Assembly (NCBI GenBank): GCA_003242515.1
Contig: QGUS01000009.1
Location: 1-15,936 of the forward strand
Length of the DNA stretch: 15,936 nt
Source of the DNA: Actinomycetota bacterium
GTDB taxonomy: Bacteria > Actinomycetota > Acidimicrobiia > Spongiisociales > ZC4RG35
Direction: 5' to 3'
The notes beneath the pieces are model-generated. The model did no database searches and had not been told where the DNA came from. It saw only the letters and a program-made list of their open reading frames with translations. The translations under genes were made by a program, and so were the position numbers. Below are positions 7,191-13,759 of this stretch, piece by piece (positions within the stretch are counted from its first letter, which is position 1; each line of letters begins with the position of its first letter).

Positions 7191-7793
7191 TTGCGTCTCG
7201 TGAGGCTTCGGGTGTTCGCCCTCGTCGTGGTCGCCGTGCTGGCCCTGGCCGCCTGCGGCGCACCCGTCCCGACCTCCCAGCTGCAGGGCGTCACCATCGA
7301 GAACCCGGTCCCGAAGCCGTCCTTCACCCTCACCGACATGTACGGCGAGCCGTACGACTTCGCCGCCGAGACCGAGGGCAAGGTTGCGCTCCTCTTCTTC
7401 GGCTACACCTACTGCCCGGACATCTGCCCCACCCACATGGCGCAGGTCTCCGAAGTGCTGGAGCAGTACCCGGACCTGGCCCGGAAGGTGCAGTTGGTGT
7501 TCGTCTCCGTCGACCCCGACCGGGACACGCCCGAGCGTCTCCAGCAGTGGGTGGGGGGCTTCCATCCCTCCTTCGTCGGGCTCACCGGCACCCCCGGGGA
7601 GCTGGAGGCGGCGCAGAAGGCCGCCAACGTCCCCGTCGCCTACAAGGAGGGCGAGGAGGAGAACTACACGGTGGCCCACGCCGGCTGGGTGATCGCGTAT
7701 GCGCCCGACGGCCTCAGCTACTCGATCTACCCGAACGGGACCCGTCAGACCCAGTGGGTCAACGACCTGAAGATCCTCGCCGAGATGGAGTGA
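7191..7793 (+). CDS. Sco1/SenC-type copper chaperone lipoprotein for cytochrome oxidase assembly
   Basis: The protein has 200 residues. A signal peptide (MRLVRLRVFALVVVAVLALAAC) ends in the lipobox LAAC, so Cys22 should be diacylglycerylated and anchor the protein outside the membrane. The thioredoxin-like Sco fold follows: PSFTLTDMYGEPYDF (43-57), the copper-binding CxxxC in GYTYCPDICPTHM (Cys75, Cys79), VFVSVDPDRDTPERL (103-117), and the third ligand His163 in VAHAGWVI. It would deliver copper to the CuA site of a terminal oxidase. The TTG at 7191 is chosen because GAGAGG (7175-7180) lies 10 nt upstream and it gives a normal signal peptide; GTG at 7200 is the alternative. The next gene, CtaG-like, starts 3 nt after its stop. 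Confidence 0.92.
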   Translation: MRLVRLRVFALVVVAVLALAACGAPVPTSQLQGVTIENPVPKPSFTLTDMYGEPYDFAAETEGKVALLFFGYTYCPDICPTHMAQVSEVLEQYPDLARKVQLVFVSVDPDRDTPERLQQWVGGFHPSFVGLTGTPGELEAAQKAANVPVAYKEGEEENYTVAHAGWVIAYAPDGLSYSIYPNGTRQTQWVNDLKILAEME

Positions 7794-7796
7794 GCC

Positions 7797-8594
7797 ATGG
7801 GTGACCTCACCTGGTGGTGTGTCGCACTGGACCGGCCGTGGTCCTGGTCGTGGATCCCGTACCCGGGCATCTGGGCGGCGTCGATCCTCCCGATGGTCCT
7901 CTACACGATCGCCGTGCGGCGGCACGGGGAGGTGGACTGGAAGAAGGCCCGCCGCTTCTATGCCGGCATGGTCGTGTTCTGGGTCGCTTCGGACTGGCCG
8001 CTCGGGACGCTGGGGGCGGGGTACATGGCCTCGGCCCACATGCTGCAGTTCCTCCTCTACTCCCTCGCGGCCGCCCCGCTGCTGATGCTGGGGACCCCGG
8101 AGTGGATGGCGCGGGCGATCACCGACCGGCTCCGCATCACGCGGGTGGTGGAGTGGCTGGGTGGCAACTACATCATGTGCGCCATCCTCTACAACGCGCT
8201 GCTGGTCGCCACCCACGCCCCGGGCACCGTCGAGGTGCTCCGCCGCAACCAGCTCGGGTCGGCCCTCATGGACGTCGCCTGGGTGCTGGCGGGTGTGATC
8301 CTCTGGCTGCCGATCATCTCCCCGCTGGGCCGGCGGGAGGGCGCTCCCTGGGGCCGGATGCTCTACCTCTTCACCGCCACGGGCATCGTCGCCATCGCCC
8401 CGGCATCTTTCCTCACCTTCACCACCACCCCCGTCTACGCCCTCTACGAGCTGGCGCCTCGGGTCACCTCGCTGACCGCCCGTGAGGACCAGCAGATCGC
8501 CGGGATCATCATGAAGCTCGCCACGATCCCGTTCGTGTGGAGCACCATTGCGGTCATGTGGTTCCGGTGGGCGAAACAGGAAGGTGCGATGTGA
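7797..8594 (+). CDS. CtaG-like (caa3-type) cytochrome c oxidase assembly membrane protein
   Basis: This 265-residue polytopic membrane protein has about seven hydrophobic segments. Family signatures are SAHMLQFLLYSLAAAPLLMLGTP (79-101), with the conserved His81, and DQQIAGIIMKLATIPFVW (231-248) near the C-terminus. Both match the Caa3_CtaG family (PF09678), which is involved in assembly of copper-containing terminal oxidases. The ATG at 7797 has GGAG (7787-7790) six bases upstream. It lies between sco1 and lgt, and its stop overlaps the lgt start. The N-terminus (DRPWSWSWIPYPGIW) is aromatic rich. Its exact role, copper insertion or heme handling, is not established for this protein. Confidence 0.85.
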   Translation: MGDLTWWCVALDRPWSWSWIPYPGIWAASILPMVLYTIAVRRHGEVDWKKARRFYAGMVVFWVASDWPLGTLGAGYMASAHMLQFLLYSLAAAPLLMLGTPEWMARAITDRLRITRVVEWLGGNYIMCAILYNALLVATHAPGTVEVLRRNQLGSALMDVAWVLAGVILWLPIISPLGRREGAPWGRMLYLFTATGIVAIAPASFLTFTTTPVYALYELAPRVTSLTAREDQQIAGIIMKLATIPFVWSTIAVMWFRWAKQEGAM

Positions 8595-9400
8595 TCCCCT
8601 CGATCCTGGCGTCGATCCCGTCGCCGCCCATCAACCAGTTCCACGTTGGGCCGCTGCGGGTCACCTTCTACGGGATCCTCGTCACCCTCGGCGTGGTCAT
8701 CGCCTGGACGCTGACGCGGAGACGGTGGGTCGAGCGCGGCGGGACCGCCGAGGAGGTGGAGCAGATCATGTTCCGGACGGTGGTGGTCGGGTTCACCGGC
8801 GCCCGTCTCGCTTACGTCTCCACCCACCTCGACCGCTTCCAGGGGCCCGACTGGTGGAAGGTGATCGCCGTCTGGGAGGGCGGCCTCGCCTTGTACGGCG
8901 GCCTGACCCTGGGAGCCCTGGCCATCTTCGTCATGTGCCGCAGCTTCAGGCGCCCCGTGAGCATGTTCCTGGACTCCCTGGCCCCCGGCCTGCCCCTGGC
9001 GCAGGCGGTGGGACGCTGGGGCAACTACTTCAACCAGGAGCTGTTCGGCACGCCCACCGACCTGCCGTGGGGTCTCGAGATCGCCCCCCAGTTCCGCCCC
9101 GAGCCCTATAGGGCGTTCGAGACGTTCCACCCGACCTTCCTCTACGAGTCGCTGTGGAACGTCTTCCTCGCACTGGTGATCCTCTGGCTCGACCGGCGGT
9201 TCCCCGCCCTGCGGGGCCGGCTGATCGCCGTCTACTTCATCGGCTACGGCGTGATCCGGTTCCTCCTGGAGCTGATCCGCACCGACACCTTCGAGCGCTA
9301 CTTCGGTCTCAGTCGCAACGGCTGGGTGTCGATCGCCGTGGTCCTGATCGGCATCGCGGCGCTGGCGTGGAAGCGGCGTCCCGCCCCCACGCCAGCCTGA
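8591..9400 (+). CDS. lgt: Prolipoprotein diacylglyceryl transferase
   Basis: This 269-residue inner-membrane enzyme moves diacylglycerol from phosphatidylglycerol to the lipobox cysteine of prolipoproteins. The N-terminus SPPINQFHVGPLRVTFYGILV (11-31) is typical. The Lgt signature GRWGNYFNQELFG is at 141-153, FHPTFLYESLWN at 179-190, and RFLLELIRTD at 223-232. Seven membrane segments are expected. At the position of the E. coli catalytic-region histidine (HGG motif) this protein has Tyr102 (LALYGG); other actinobacterial enzymes also vary here, so activity is still likely. The GTG at 8591 is chosen because AGGAAGG (8578-8584) lies six bases upstream and the start overlaps the ctaG stop as GTGA. 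The open frame extends back to 8537, but that part overlaps ctaG. The upstream Sco1 lipoprotein in this operon is one expected substrate. Confidence 0.94.
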   Translation: MIPSILASIPSPPINQFHVGPLRVTFYGILVTLGVVIAWTLTRRRWVERGGTAEEVEQIMFRTVVVGFTGARLAYVSTHLDRFQGPDWWKVIAVWEGGLALYGGLTLGALAIFVMCRSFRRPVSMFLDSLAPGLPLAQAVGRWGNYFNQELFGTPTDLPWGLEIAPQFRPEPYRAFETFHPTFLYESLWNVFLALVILWLDRRFPALRGRLIAVYFIGYGVIRFLLELIRTDTFERYFGLSRNGWVSIAVVLIGIAALAWKRRPAPTPA

Positions 9401-9401
9401 C

Positions 9402-9426
9402 GGGCCAGGGCCTCAGGCCCTGACCT
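9402..9426. terminator. Hairpin between convergent lgt and permease genes
   Basis: CAGGGCC (9406-9412) and GGCCCTG (9416-9422) form a perfect 7-bp stem with a three-base loop, extended by GG/CC after one mismatch. The loop TCA is the permease stop codon read on the other strand. It sits in the 12-nt gap between two convergent genes and could act on both transcripts. No U-tract is present on either side, so terminator function is tentative. Confidence 0.4.
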
Positions 9427-10390
9427 CCTGCCGCATGAACCGGATGTAGGCGATCGCGAAGATCACGACCGTCGCTGCCACCATTCCCACCAGCTGGGGC
9501 CAGACCAGCAGCAGGCTCTGGCCGAAGGTGAGCCGGGAGACGATCGCCCGGTCGAGCTGTTCCAGGGTGACGATGTTCACCGTACGCACGTGCGGGGACA
9601 GCAGGACGGTGGACGCCTCCTGGTAGAGCGTGATCGGGGAGAGGCGGCTCAGGCTGATCTGGGTCCGGAGGTTGTCCAGCTCCGAGTACGGGTCCGCCGG
9701 GTTGACCGGCGAGACGATCCCCGCGACGAGCTCGAAGATCATCGAGCCGAAGATCGCCAGGACCAGCCATACGCCGATCGAGACCATCGCCGAGGTGGCC
9801 GCCCGCCTGGTCACCACCGAGCAGAAGGTGGCGAAGGCGAGCCACACGCCGATGTAGGCGATGGCCGCCAGCGACCAGGAGACCAGCCGGACGAGCTCGC
9901 TGCCCGTCGGCACGACGCCGAGCAGGAAGATCCCCAGCCCCGCCACCATGACGGCGACGATCACCACGGTCAACCCGACGATGCCGAGGCCCGCCACGAA
10001 CTTCCCGTTGATCACGTCGTCGCGGTGGATCGGCTGGGAGACCAGCCGGGGCAGAGTCCCCTGCGAGCGCTCGCCGTTCACGGCATCGAAGCCATAGGCG
10101 ATGCCGAGGATCGGCGCCAGGAACCCGATGAACTGCAGGAACGAGAGCCGCAGCGTGTCGGTGGCGACGGTGAACAGCTGGAGGAACAGCCCCGGCTGAC
10201 CCGTGGCCTGCGGCGCCACGTCCCGCAGCTCGACCGCCGCGGAGTAGACGGTGGCGAGGGCCACCAGGCCCATGATCACCAGCAGGGCGATGAACCGGGC
10301 GGACAGCAGGTGGTCGGCGAACTCCTTGCGGGCGATCACCGCCCATGCGGGCCGCTTGCGCACCCAGGTGTCGAACGTGGTTGCGGTCAC
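9413..10390 (-). CDS. ABC-2-type transporter permease
   Basis: The protein has 325 residues and about six membrane segments. It starts with a cytosolic stretch ending WAVIARKEFADHLLSARF (16-33), the amphipathic 'elbow' before the first helix that is typical of NosY/ABC-2 permeases. Helices follow at about 33-52, 78-100 and 130-155, then two between 165 and 225, and the last near the C-terminus (VGMVAATVVIFAIAYIRF). The motif GERSQGTLPRLVSQPIHRDDV, in the loop after helix 2, is characteristic of ABC-2 permeases (E..xGTL..LLs.Pv.R). A large extracytoplasmic loop lies between the last two helices. The GTG at 10390 overlaps the stop of the ATPase gene (GTGA), so the two are coupled. Substrate is unknown; export is the usual direction for this class. 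Confidence 0.88.
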   Translation of the reverse strand: MTATTFDTWVRKRPAWAVIARKEFADHLLSARFIALLVIMGLVALATVYSAAVELRDVAPQATGQPGLFLQLFTVATDTLRLSFLQFIGFLAPILGIAYGFDAVNGERSQGTLPRLVSQPIHRDDVINGKFVAGLGIVGLTVVIVAVMVAGLGIFLLGVVPTGSELVRLVSWSLAAIAYIGVWLAFATFCSVVTRRAATSAMVSIGVWLVLAIFGSMIFELVAGIVSPVNPADPYSELDNLRTQISLSRLSPITLYQEASTVLLSPHVRTVNIVTLEQLDRAIVSRLTFGQSLLLVWPQLVGMVAATVVIFAIAYIRFMRQEVRA

Positions 10391-11328
10391 GCCTTCACCT
10401 CCTCCCGCTGGAAGTAGCGGCGGTAGATCTCGTCGAGGTCGGCGTTGAGGTCGACCAGCCCCCGCACGGGGATGTCGGCGTCGACCAGCCGCCGGAACAG
10501 GCTCTTCGACTGCTCCGACGGGATCGTGACCTGCCAGCGGCCGTCGGCGCCCTCCACCGTGGCGTCGGCGCCCAGCGCCTCACGCAGCCGGTCGGAGGAG
10601 GTGTCGGCCACGATCTCGAAGCGGGCCTGCCCTCTGGCCAGCCTGGCGCCCAGCTCCGCGGGGGTGCCTTCGGCCACGACCTTCCCCGAGACGAAGATGG
10701 CGATCCGGTCGCAGATCTCCTGCACCTGGTGGAGTAGGTGCGAGGAGAGGAGGACCGCCCTCCCGTCGCGGTGGGCGAGGTTGCGGATCAGCTCCAGCAT
10801 CTCGGCGACGCCCTGAGGGTCGATGGACGCGGTGGGCTCGTCGAGGATCACCACCTTCGGGTCCTTGACCAGGGCGTCGGCCACGCCGAGACGCTGTCTC
10901 ATGCCACGCGAGAACGTGCCCACGGGGTTGTCGGCCGCGTCGGCGAGACCGACCTCCTCGAGGAAGTTCTGGATCCGGTCCTCTACCTCGTCCTCGGGCA
11001 CCTCGTTGAGGGCGGCCGTGTAGCGGAGGTTCTCCCGCGCCGTCATGTCCTCGTAGAACCCGACGGCGTCGGGCATGTACCCGACCCGGCGCTTGATCGC
11101 CAGCGGGTCGCGGGTGGGGTCGAGTCCCCCCACCCGCGCCGTGCCCGAGGTGGGCTCGGTGAGCCCGAGGAGCATGAGGATCGTCGTGGTCTTGCCGGCG
11201 CCGTTCGGGCCGAGGAGGCCGAAGACCTCGCCCGCGGACACGGTGAGGTCGATGCCGTTCACGGCGACCTTGTCGCCGTACTTCTTGACCAGCCTCCGGG
11301 CCTCGATCAGCGGCGTGTTGGCCGACAT
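10387..11328 (-). CDS. ABC transporter ATPase (ABC-2 / CcmA-NatA type)
   Basis: This 313-residue nucleotide-binding subunit should power the neighbouring ABC-2 permease. Walker A is GPNGAGKTT (40-48), the signature is FSRGMRQRLGVADAL (139-153, FSRGM in place of LSGGQ, common in this subfamily), and Walker B plus the catalytic Glu is VVILDEPT (159-166). The H-loop is LLSSHLLHQ (193-201). In the Q-loop region it reads GYMPDAVGFY, as in many ABC-2 ATPases. Residues from about 230 form a small C-terminal extension. The ATG at 11328 has a strong SD, GGAGGTGA (11340-11333), which itself contains the TGA stop of the NEW3 gene. That ties its translation to the upstream gene. Confidence 0.95.
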   Translation of the reverse strand: MSANTPLIEARRLVKKYGDKVAVNGIDLTVSAGEVFGLLGPNGAGKTTTILMLLGLTEPTSGTARVGGLDPTRDPLAIKRRVGYMPDAVGFYEDMTARENLRYTAALNEVPEDEVEDRIQNFLEEVGLADAADNPVGTFSRGMRQRLGVADALVKDPKVVILDEPTASIDPQGVAEMLELIRNLAHRDGRAVLLSSHLLHQVQEICDRIAIFVSGKVVAEGTPAELGARLARGQARFEIVADTSSDRLREALGADATVEGADGRWQVTIPSEQSKSLFRRLVDADIPVRGLVDLNADLDEIYRRYFQREEVKA

Positions 11329-11332
11329 GGCT

Positions 11333-12481
11333 TCACCTCCGGCCGAAGCGCCGGAAGACCATGCCGAGAGCGGCCAGCGCCACCACGATGATCGCCACGC
11401 CGACGAAGCCCCAGAACGCCGAGGTCTCCACGGTCGCCCTCACCTCGATCTCGTCCTGGGTCTGCGCCACCCGCGCCCGGAAGGTGATCCGGTAGTCGCC
11501 GGTGATCGCGTTCTGCGCCGGGGTGATGGTCGCGGTGACCTCCTGCGAGGCGCCCGGCTCGATCACGTCGATCCGCTCCGGCGAGAAGGTCACCTCCCAC
11601 CCGCGCGGCGGGGTGGCCTGGAGGGTGACGTCGCTCAGCGGCGACGAGCCCTCGTTGACCACGAACAGCTTCATCTCGGTGGCCTTGCCGGCCTGGACCG
11701 CCACGTTCAGGGCCTCGTCCGGCGTGACCAGGGTCAGCTCGTAGGTGCCGGTGATCTCCACGGTCAGCTCCGCCTGGGCGGTCTGGCCGCCGCCGGCGGC
11801 GCGGACGACCACCGGGTAGACACCCGCAGGAGTGAAGTCCGGCGGGTCGACCTCGACCGTGATCCGCTCCGAGGAGCCCGCGTCCACCGTCACGGTGGAG
11901 GCACGGGTCTGACCGGACGGCCGGGCGCTGACCTGCCAGCCCTCGGGACCCTGGGCCTGGAGGCCGAACTGGATCTCCTCGGTGGTGTCGTTGCGCAGGT
12001 CGAGGCTGAAGCTGAAGGTGACGTTGGGGGCGTCCTTCAGATGGGGGAACTCGGCCGTGAGGCTGACGCCGCCGGCCCCCACGTCCTCGGCCACCGTCAG
12101 CGCGAACTCCAGGGTGTCGCTGCCCGCCGGGGAGGACGCACGCAGGGTGACGTCATAGGTCCCCATACCCGCGTCCCGCGGGACCTCCACCTGGAGCTGC
12201 ATGCGGTGGTCGGTGTCCTCGTCGACGAGGACGCGGGAGACCACGAAGCCGCCGCCCTGGATGGTGGTGTTCCAGCCCTGCGGGGCCCGTGTCACCTCCA
12301 GGTCGACGGGCGTGCCGTTCGGGGCGTGGACGTCGAACGAGAAGCTCGCCGTCTCGCCGGGCTCGACCGCCACACCGAGGTACGGCGTGGACAGCCGCAG
12401 CCCCCCTTCCTGTGCCTGGGCCGGCATGGCCACCAGGGCGGTGACCATGAGCGCGGCCATGACCGCTCGAATCCTTCGCAT
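11333..12481 (-). CDS. Membrane-anchored exported protein with three NEW3/Ig-like repeats
   Basis: This 382-residue exported protein has a signal peptide (1-23, MRRIRAVMAALMVTALVAMPAQA; cleavage likely after AQA). Three beta-sandwich repeats follow, each with a 'P-x-G-W' element (APQGW 66-70, GPEGW 178-182, PPRGW 291-295). About 40 residues after each is a 'G-x-Y-x-(V/I)-x-x-R-A' element (108-115, 220-228, 328-336). Repeat spacing is 112-113 residues. This is the pattern of NPCBM-associated NEW3 domains (COG1470-like proteins). A C-terminal helix (about 357-375) followed by RRFGRR anchors it in the membrane with the repeats outside. The ATG at 12481 has GAGGTG (12491-12486) 4 nt upstream. It is the first gene of the ABC operon and may be its extracytoplasmic partner; the ligand is unknown. 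Confidence 0.88.
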   Translation of the reverse strand: MRRIRAVMAALMVTALVAMPAQAQEGGLRLSTPYLGVAVEPGETASFSFDVHAPNGTPVDLEVTRAPQGWNTTIQGGGFVVSRVLVDEDTDHRMQLQVEVPRDAGMGTYDVTLRASSPAGSDTLEFALTVAEDVGAGGVSLTAEFPHLKDAPNVTFSFSLDLRNDTTEEIQFGLQAQGPEGWQVSARPSGQTRASTVTVDAGSSERITVEVDPPDFTPAGVYPVVVRAAGGGQTAQAELTVEITGTYELTLVTPDEALNVAVQAGKATEMKLFVVNEGSSPLSDVTLQATPPRGWEVTFSPERIDVIEPGASQEVTATITPAQNAITGDYRITFRARVAQTQDEIEVRATVETSAFWGFVGVAIIVVALAALGMVFRRFGRR

Positions 12482-12485
12482 CCAT

Positions 12486-12555
12486 CACCTCTCTCTCGGG
12501 CCCGGGCGCGGCATGGCCCGGGCAGGGTCGTCATGACGCAGTCGGAGGAGAGAGG
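12486..12555 (-). promoter_or_regulatory. Possible SD-sequestering structure in the leader of the NEW3-ABC operon
   Basis: In the minus-strand RNA, CCUCUCUC (12555-12548) is a perfect 8-base complement of GAGAGAGG (12495-12488), which includes the start of the SD of the NEW3 gene. Nested between the arms is a second stem of GCCCGGGC (12523-12516) with GCCCGGGC (12507-12500) around an 8-base loop. The upstream arm begins only five bases after the stop codon of a putative 17-codon leader ORF, so a ribosome at that stop would cover it. The pairing partners are low-complexity purine/pyrimidine runs, so chance is a real alternative. Confidence 0.4.
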
Positions 12556-12560
12556 CGCCG

Positions 12561-12614
12561 CTACGAGCCGTCGAGACGATCGAGTCCCCGGACAAGGGAA
12601 TCCATACGAAGCAT
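12561..12614 (-). CDS. Putative 17-residue leader peptide upstream of the NEW3-ABC operon
   Basis: ATG at 12614 to TAG at 12563-12561 encodes MLRMDSLVRGLDRLDGS. AAGGAG (12624-12619) precedes the ATG by four bases, as good an SD as those of the real genes around it. It lies 79 nt upstream of the NEW3 gene on the same strand, and its stop codon is next to the potential anti-SD arm. There is no homology evidence. The residues show no run of one amino acid, so classic amino-acid attenuation is not indicated. It may be a translated regulatory ORF or chance. Confidence 0.4.
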   Translation of the reverse strand: MLRMDSLVRGLDRLDGS

Positions 12615-12658
12615 GGTTCTCCTTCCCTCGTTCAATCAGTCGTCGTTCTTGGTCGGTG

Positions 12659-12707
12659 ACCGGCAGATGCCGGAAGGCACGGAAATCGTAAGTCCCGCAC
12701 CGGCAGA
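12659..12707 (-). promoter_or_regulatory. Exact 9-bp repeat pair flanking a -10-like box
   Basis: ACCGGCAGA occurs at 12659-12667 and again at 12699-12707, exactly 40 bp apart. Between them TACGAT (minus strand 12690-12685) fits the TAnnnT -10 consensus for the NEW3-ABC operon. One copy also forms the imperfect palindrome CCGGCA-GA-TGCCGG (12660-12673). Two identical sites on either side of a promoter resemble an operator pair. No clear -35 was found. Confidence 0.35.
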
Positions 12708-12740
12708 AAGAGACGACGCGGCGCCGCCAGGAGTTCCCGG

Positions 12741-13160
12741 CTAGAGGCCGCGGGCGGCGTACATCATCGACCCGATCACGACCACGAGGACGCCCAGCCC
12801 GACCCGCGGGATCACCCTGAGGCGGCGTACCAGGCCCTCGTCCAGGGCCGGGTCGTCACCGGCGCGCACCGCGGCGTTCTCCAGCCGGTCCTCGACGAAG
12901 AAGTGGAACAGGCCGAGCAGCAGCCCGAGGGTCCCGCCGACGAGGATCGACCGGCCCCAGCGGGTGCCGAACAGGGCGCCGGGGTCGATCCGCCACCGGT
13001 TCATCGAGAGGTAGAGGCCCGCGCCGCCCACCCAGGTCATGGCGATGAGGACCGACGCGAGCCGGAAGATCCTCGGGAAGACGTTGCGGAGCATCCAGGC
13101 CCGCACCGCGGGCTCGGCCCGGGTGAGGGCCGGGACGACGACGAAGACCACGGCGATCAC
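12741..13160 (-). CDS. Four-helix CopD-like integral membrane protein
   Basis: From the GTG at 13160 the protein has 139 residues. The coding frame clearly continues upstream: the codons to about 13217 read TTTAFRWLHVLGGAAWFGE, which together with VIAVVFVVVPAL makes a complete first membrane helix with a typical RWLHVLGGAxWFGE start. However, there is no ATG, GTG or TTG in that stretch before an in-frame stop at 13244-13242. A strong SD, AAGGAGG, is at 13225-13219, so a non-standard start (ACG near 13217-13212) or a sequence error is possible. Further helices are IFRLASVLIAMTWVGGAGLYLSM, GRSILVGGTLGLLLGLFHFFVE and VIPRVGLGVLVVVIGSMMYAA. The layout resembles CopD/DUF2269-type proteins; this is a fold-level guess. 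Its stop is at 12741. Confidence 0.65.
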   Translation of the reverse strand: MIAVVFVVVPALTRAEPAVRAWMLRNVFPRIFRLASVLIAMTWVGGAGLYLSMNRWRIDPGALFGTRWGRSILVGGTLGLLLGLFHFFVEDRLENAAVRAGDDPALDEGLVRRLRVIPRVGLGVLVVVIGSMMYAARGL

Positions 13161-13264
13161 CTCGCCGAACCATGCGGCTCCGCCCAGGACGTGGAGCCAT
13201 CTGAATGCAGTCGTCGTTCCTCCTTCCGGGCCGGCGGGAGGCTACCCGTGTGGCTGACGACCGA

Positions 13265-13295
13265 AGCCGGCGGCGGCATTGGTTGCCGCTCGGCT
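13265..13295 (-). terminator. Hairpin between the DoxX and CopD-like genes
   Basis: AGCCG (13265-13269) pairs with CGGCT (13291-13295) and GCGGC (13273-13277) with GCCGC (13285-13289), leaving a seven-base loop and a small asymmetric bulge. It lies 57 nt past the DoxX stop on the minus strand and ahead of the SD of the CopD-like gene. No U-tract follows, so it is a weak terminator candidate or a processing structure. Confidence 0.3.
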
Positions 13296-13351
13296 CCGGA
13301 GGGCGCGCCCGCGGACACGGGAGCTGGTCCCGGTGAGGTCCCGGAGCCGGA

Positions 13352-13708
13352 TCAGAACCGGTTGACCGCGACGAACACCGCCAGCGCCAGGAGCACCAGG
13401 TTGACCACGATCATCTGGCTCTCCCCGCGGCGGGCATCGGTGACCGCGGCTCCCAGCTGGATGACGGCGAGGCCCACTGCCGCCCATGGTGTCAGCATCG
13501 GGGCGACGTCGAGGAGCATCGGCAGCACCAGACCGAGGGCGCCGAGGATCTCGAAGACCCCGATCAACCGGACCACCGGGGTGGGGAAGTCCTCGGTCCA
13601 CGGCAGCTTCTTCGGGAGCTCCTCCTCCTTCATGGTGGCCTTGGCGAACCCCGCCGCGAGGAAGGCGACGGCGAGCAGGCCCTGTGCGACCCAGAGGACG
13701 GTGTTCAT
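13352..13708 (-). CDS. DoxX-family small membrane protein
   Basis: This 118-residue protein has four predicted helices (about 3-25, 45-66, 72-92, 97-116). The first helix ends in AFLAAGFAKAT, and the second contains RLIGVFEILGALGLVLP (47-63), both characteristic of the DoxX/DoxD-like family (AGxxKL...G.lEilgglgLllP). The segment MKEEELPKKLPWTEDFP joins helices 1 and 2. Family members have been linked to respiratory or redox functions, but this protein's role is not known. The ATG at 13708 is preceded by GAGGAG in a good SD position. It lies 51 nt after the FAD oxidoreductase stop, so cotranscription with it is possible. Confidence 0.85.
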   Translation of the reverse strand: MNTVLWVAQGLLAVAFLAAGFAKATMKEEELPKKLPWTEDFPTPVVRLIGVFEILGALGLVLPMLLDVAPMLTPWAAVGLAVIQLGAAVTDARRGESQMIVVNLVLLALAVFVAVNRF

Positions 13709-13759
13709 CTCACTCCTCTCGTCTCCTCCGCGTTGGATCCGCGCCGGGGCGGGGAGGCC

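Noticed and set aside
12500..12523. GCCCGGGC hairpin read as an intrinsic terminator
   Set aside because: There is no U-tract, and it lies just upstream of the NEW3 SD on the coding strand, so it is better read as part of the leader structure.
11075..12691. Long plus-strand open frame antisense to the NEW3 and ATPase genes
   Set aside because: It is mirror composition with no domain pattern, and the minus-strand genes have signal peptide, repeats and SDs.
12718..12727. GCGGCGCCGC palindrome after the CopD-like gene
   Set aside because: It has no loop for an RNA hairpin, and such 10-bp GC palindromes are expected by chance at this base composition.
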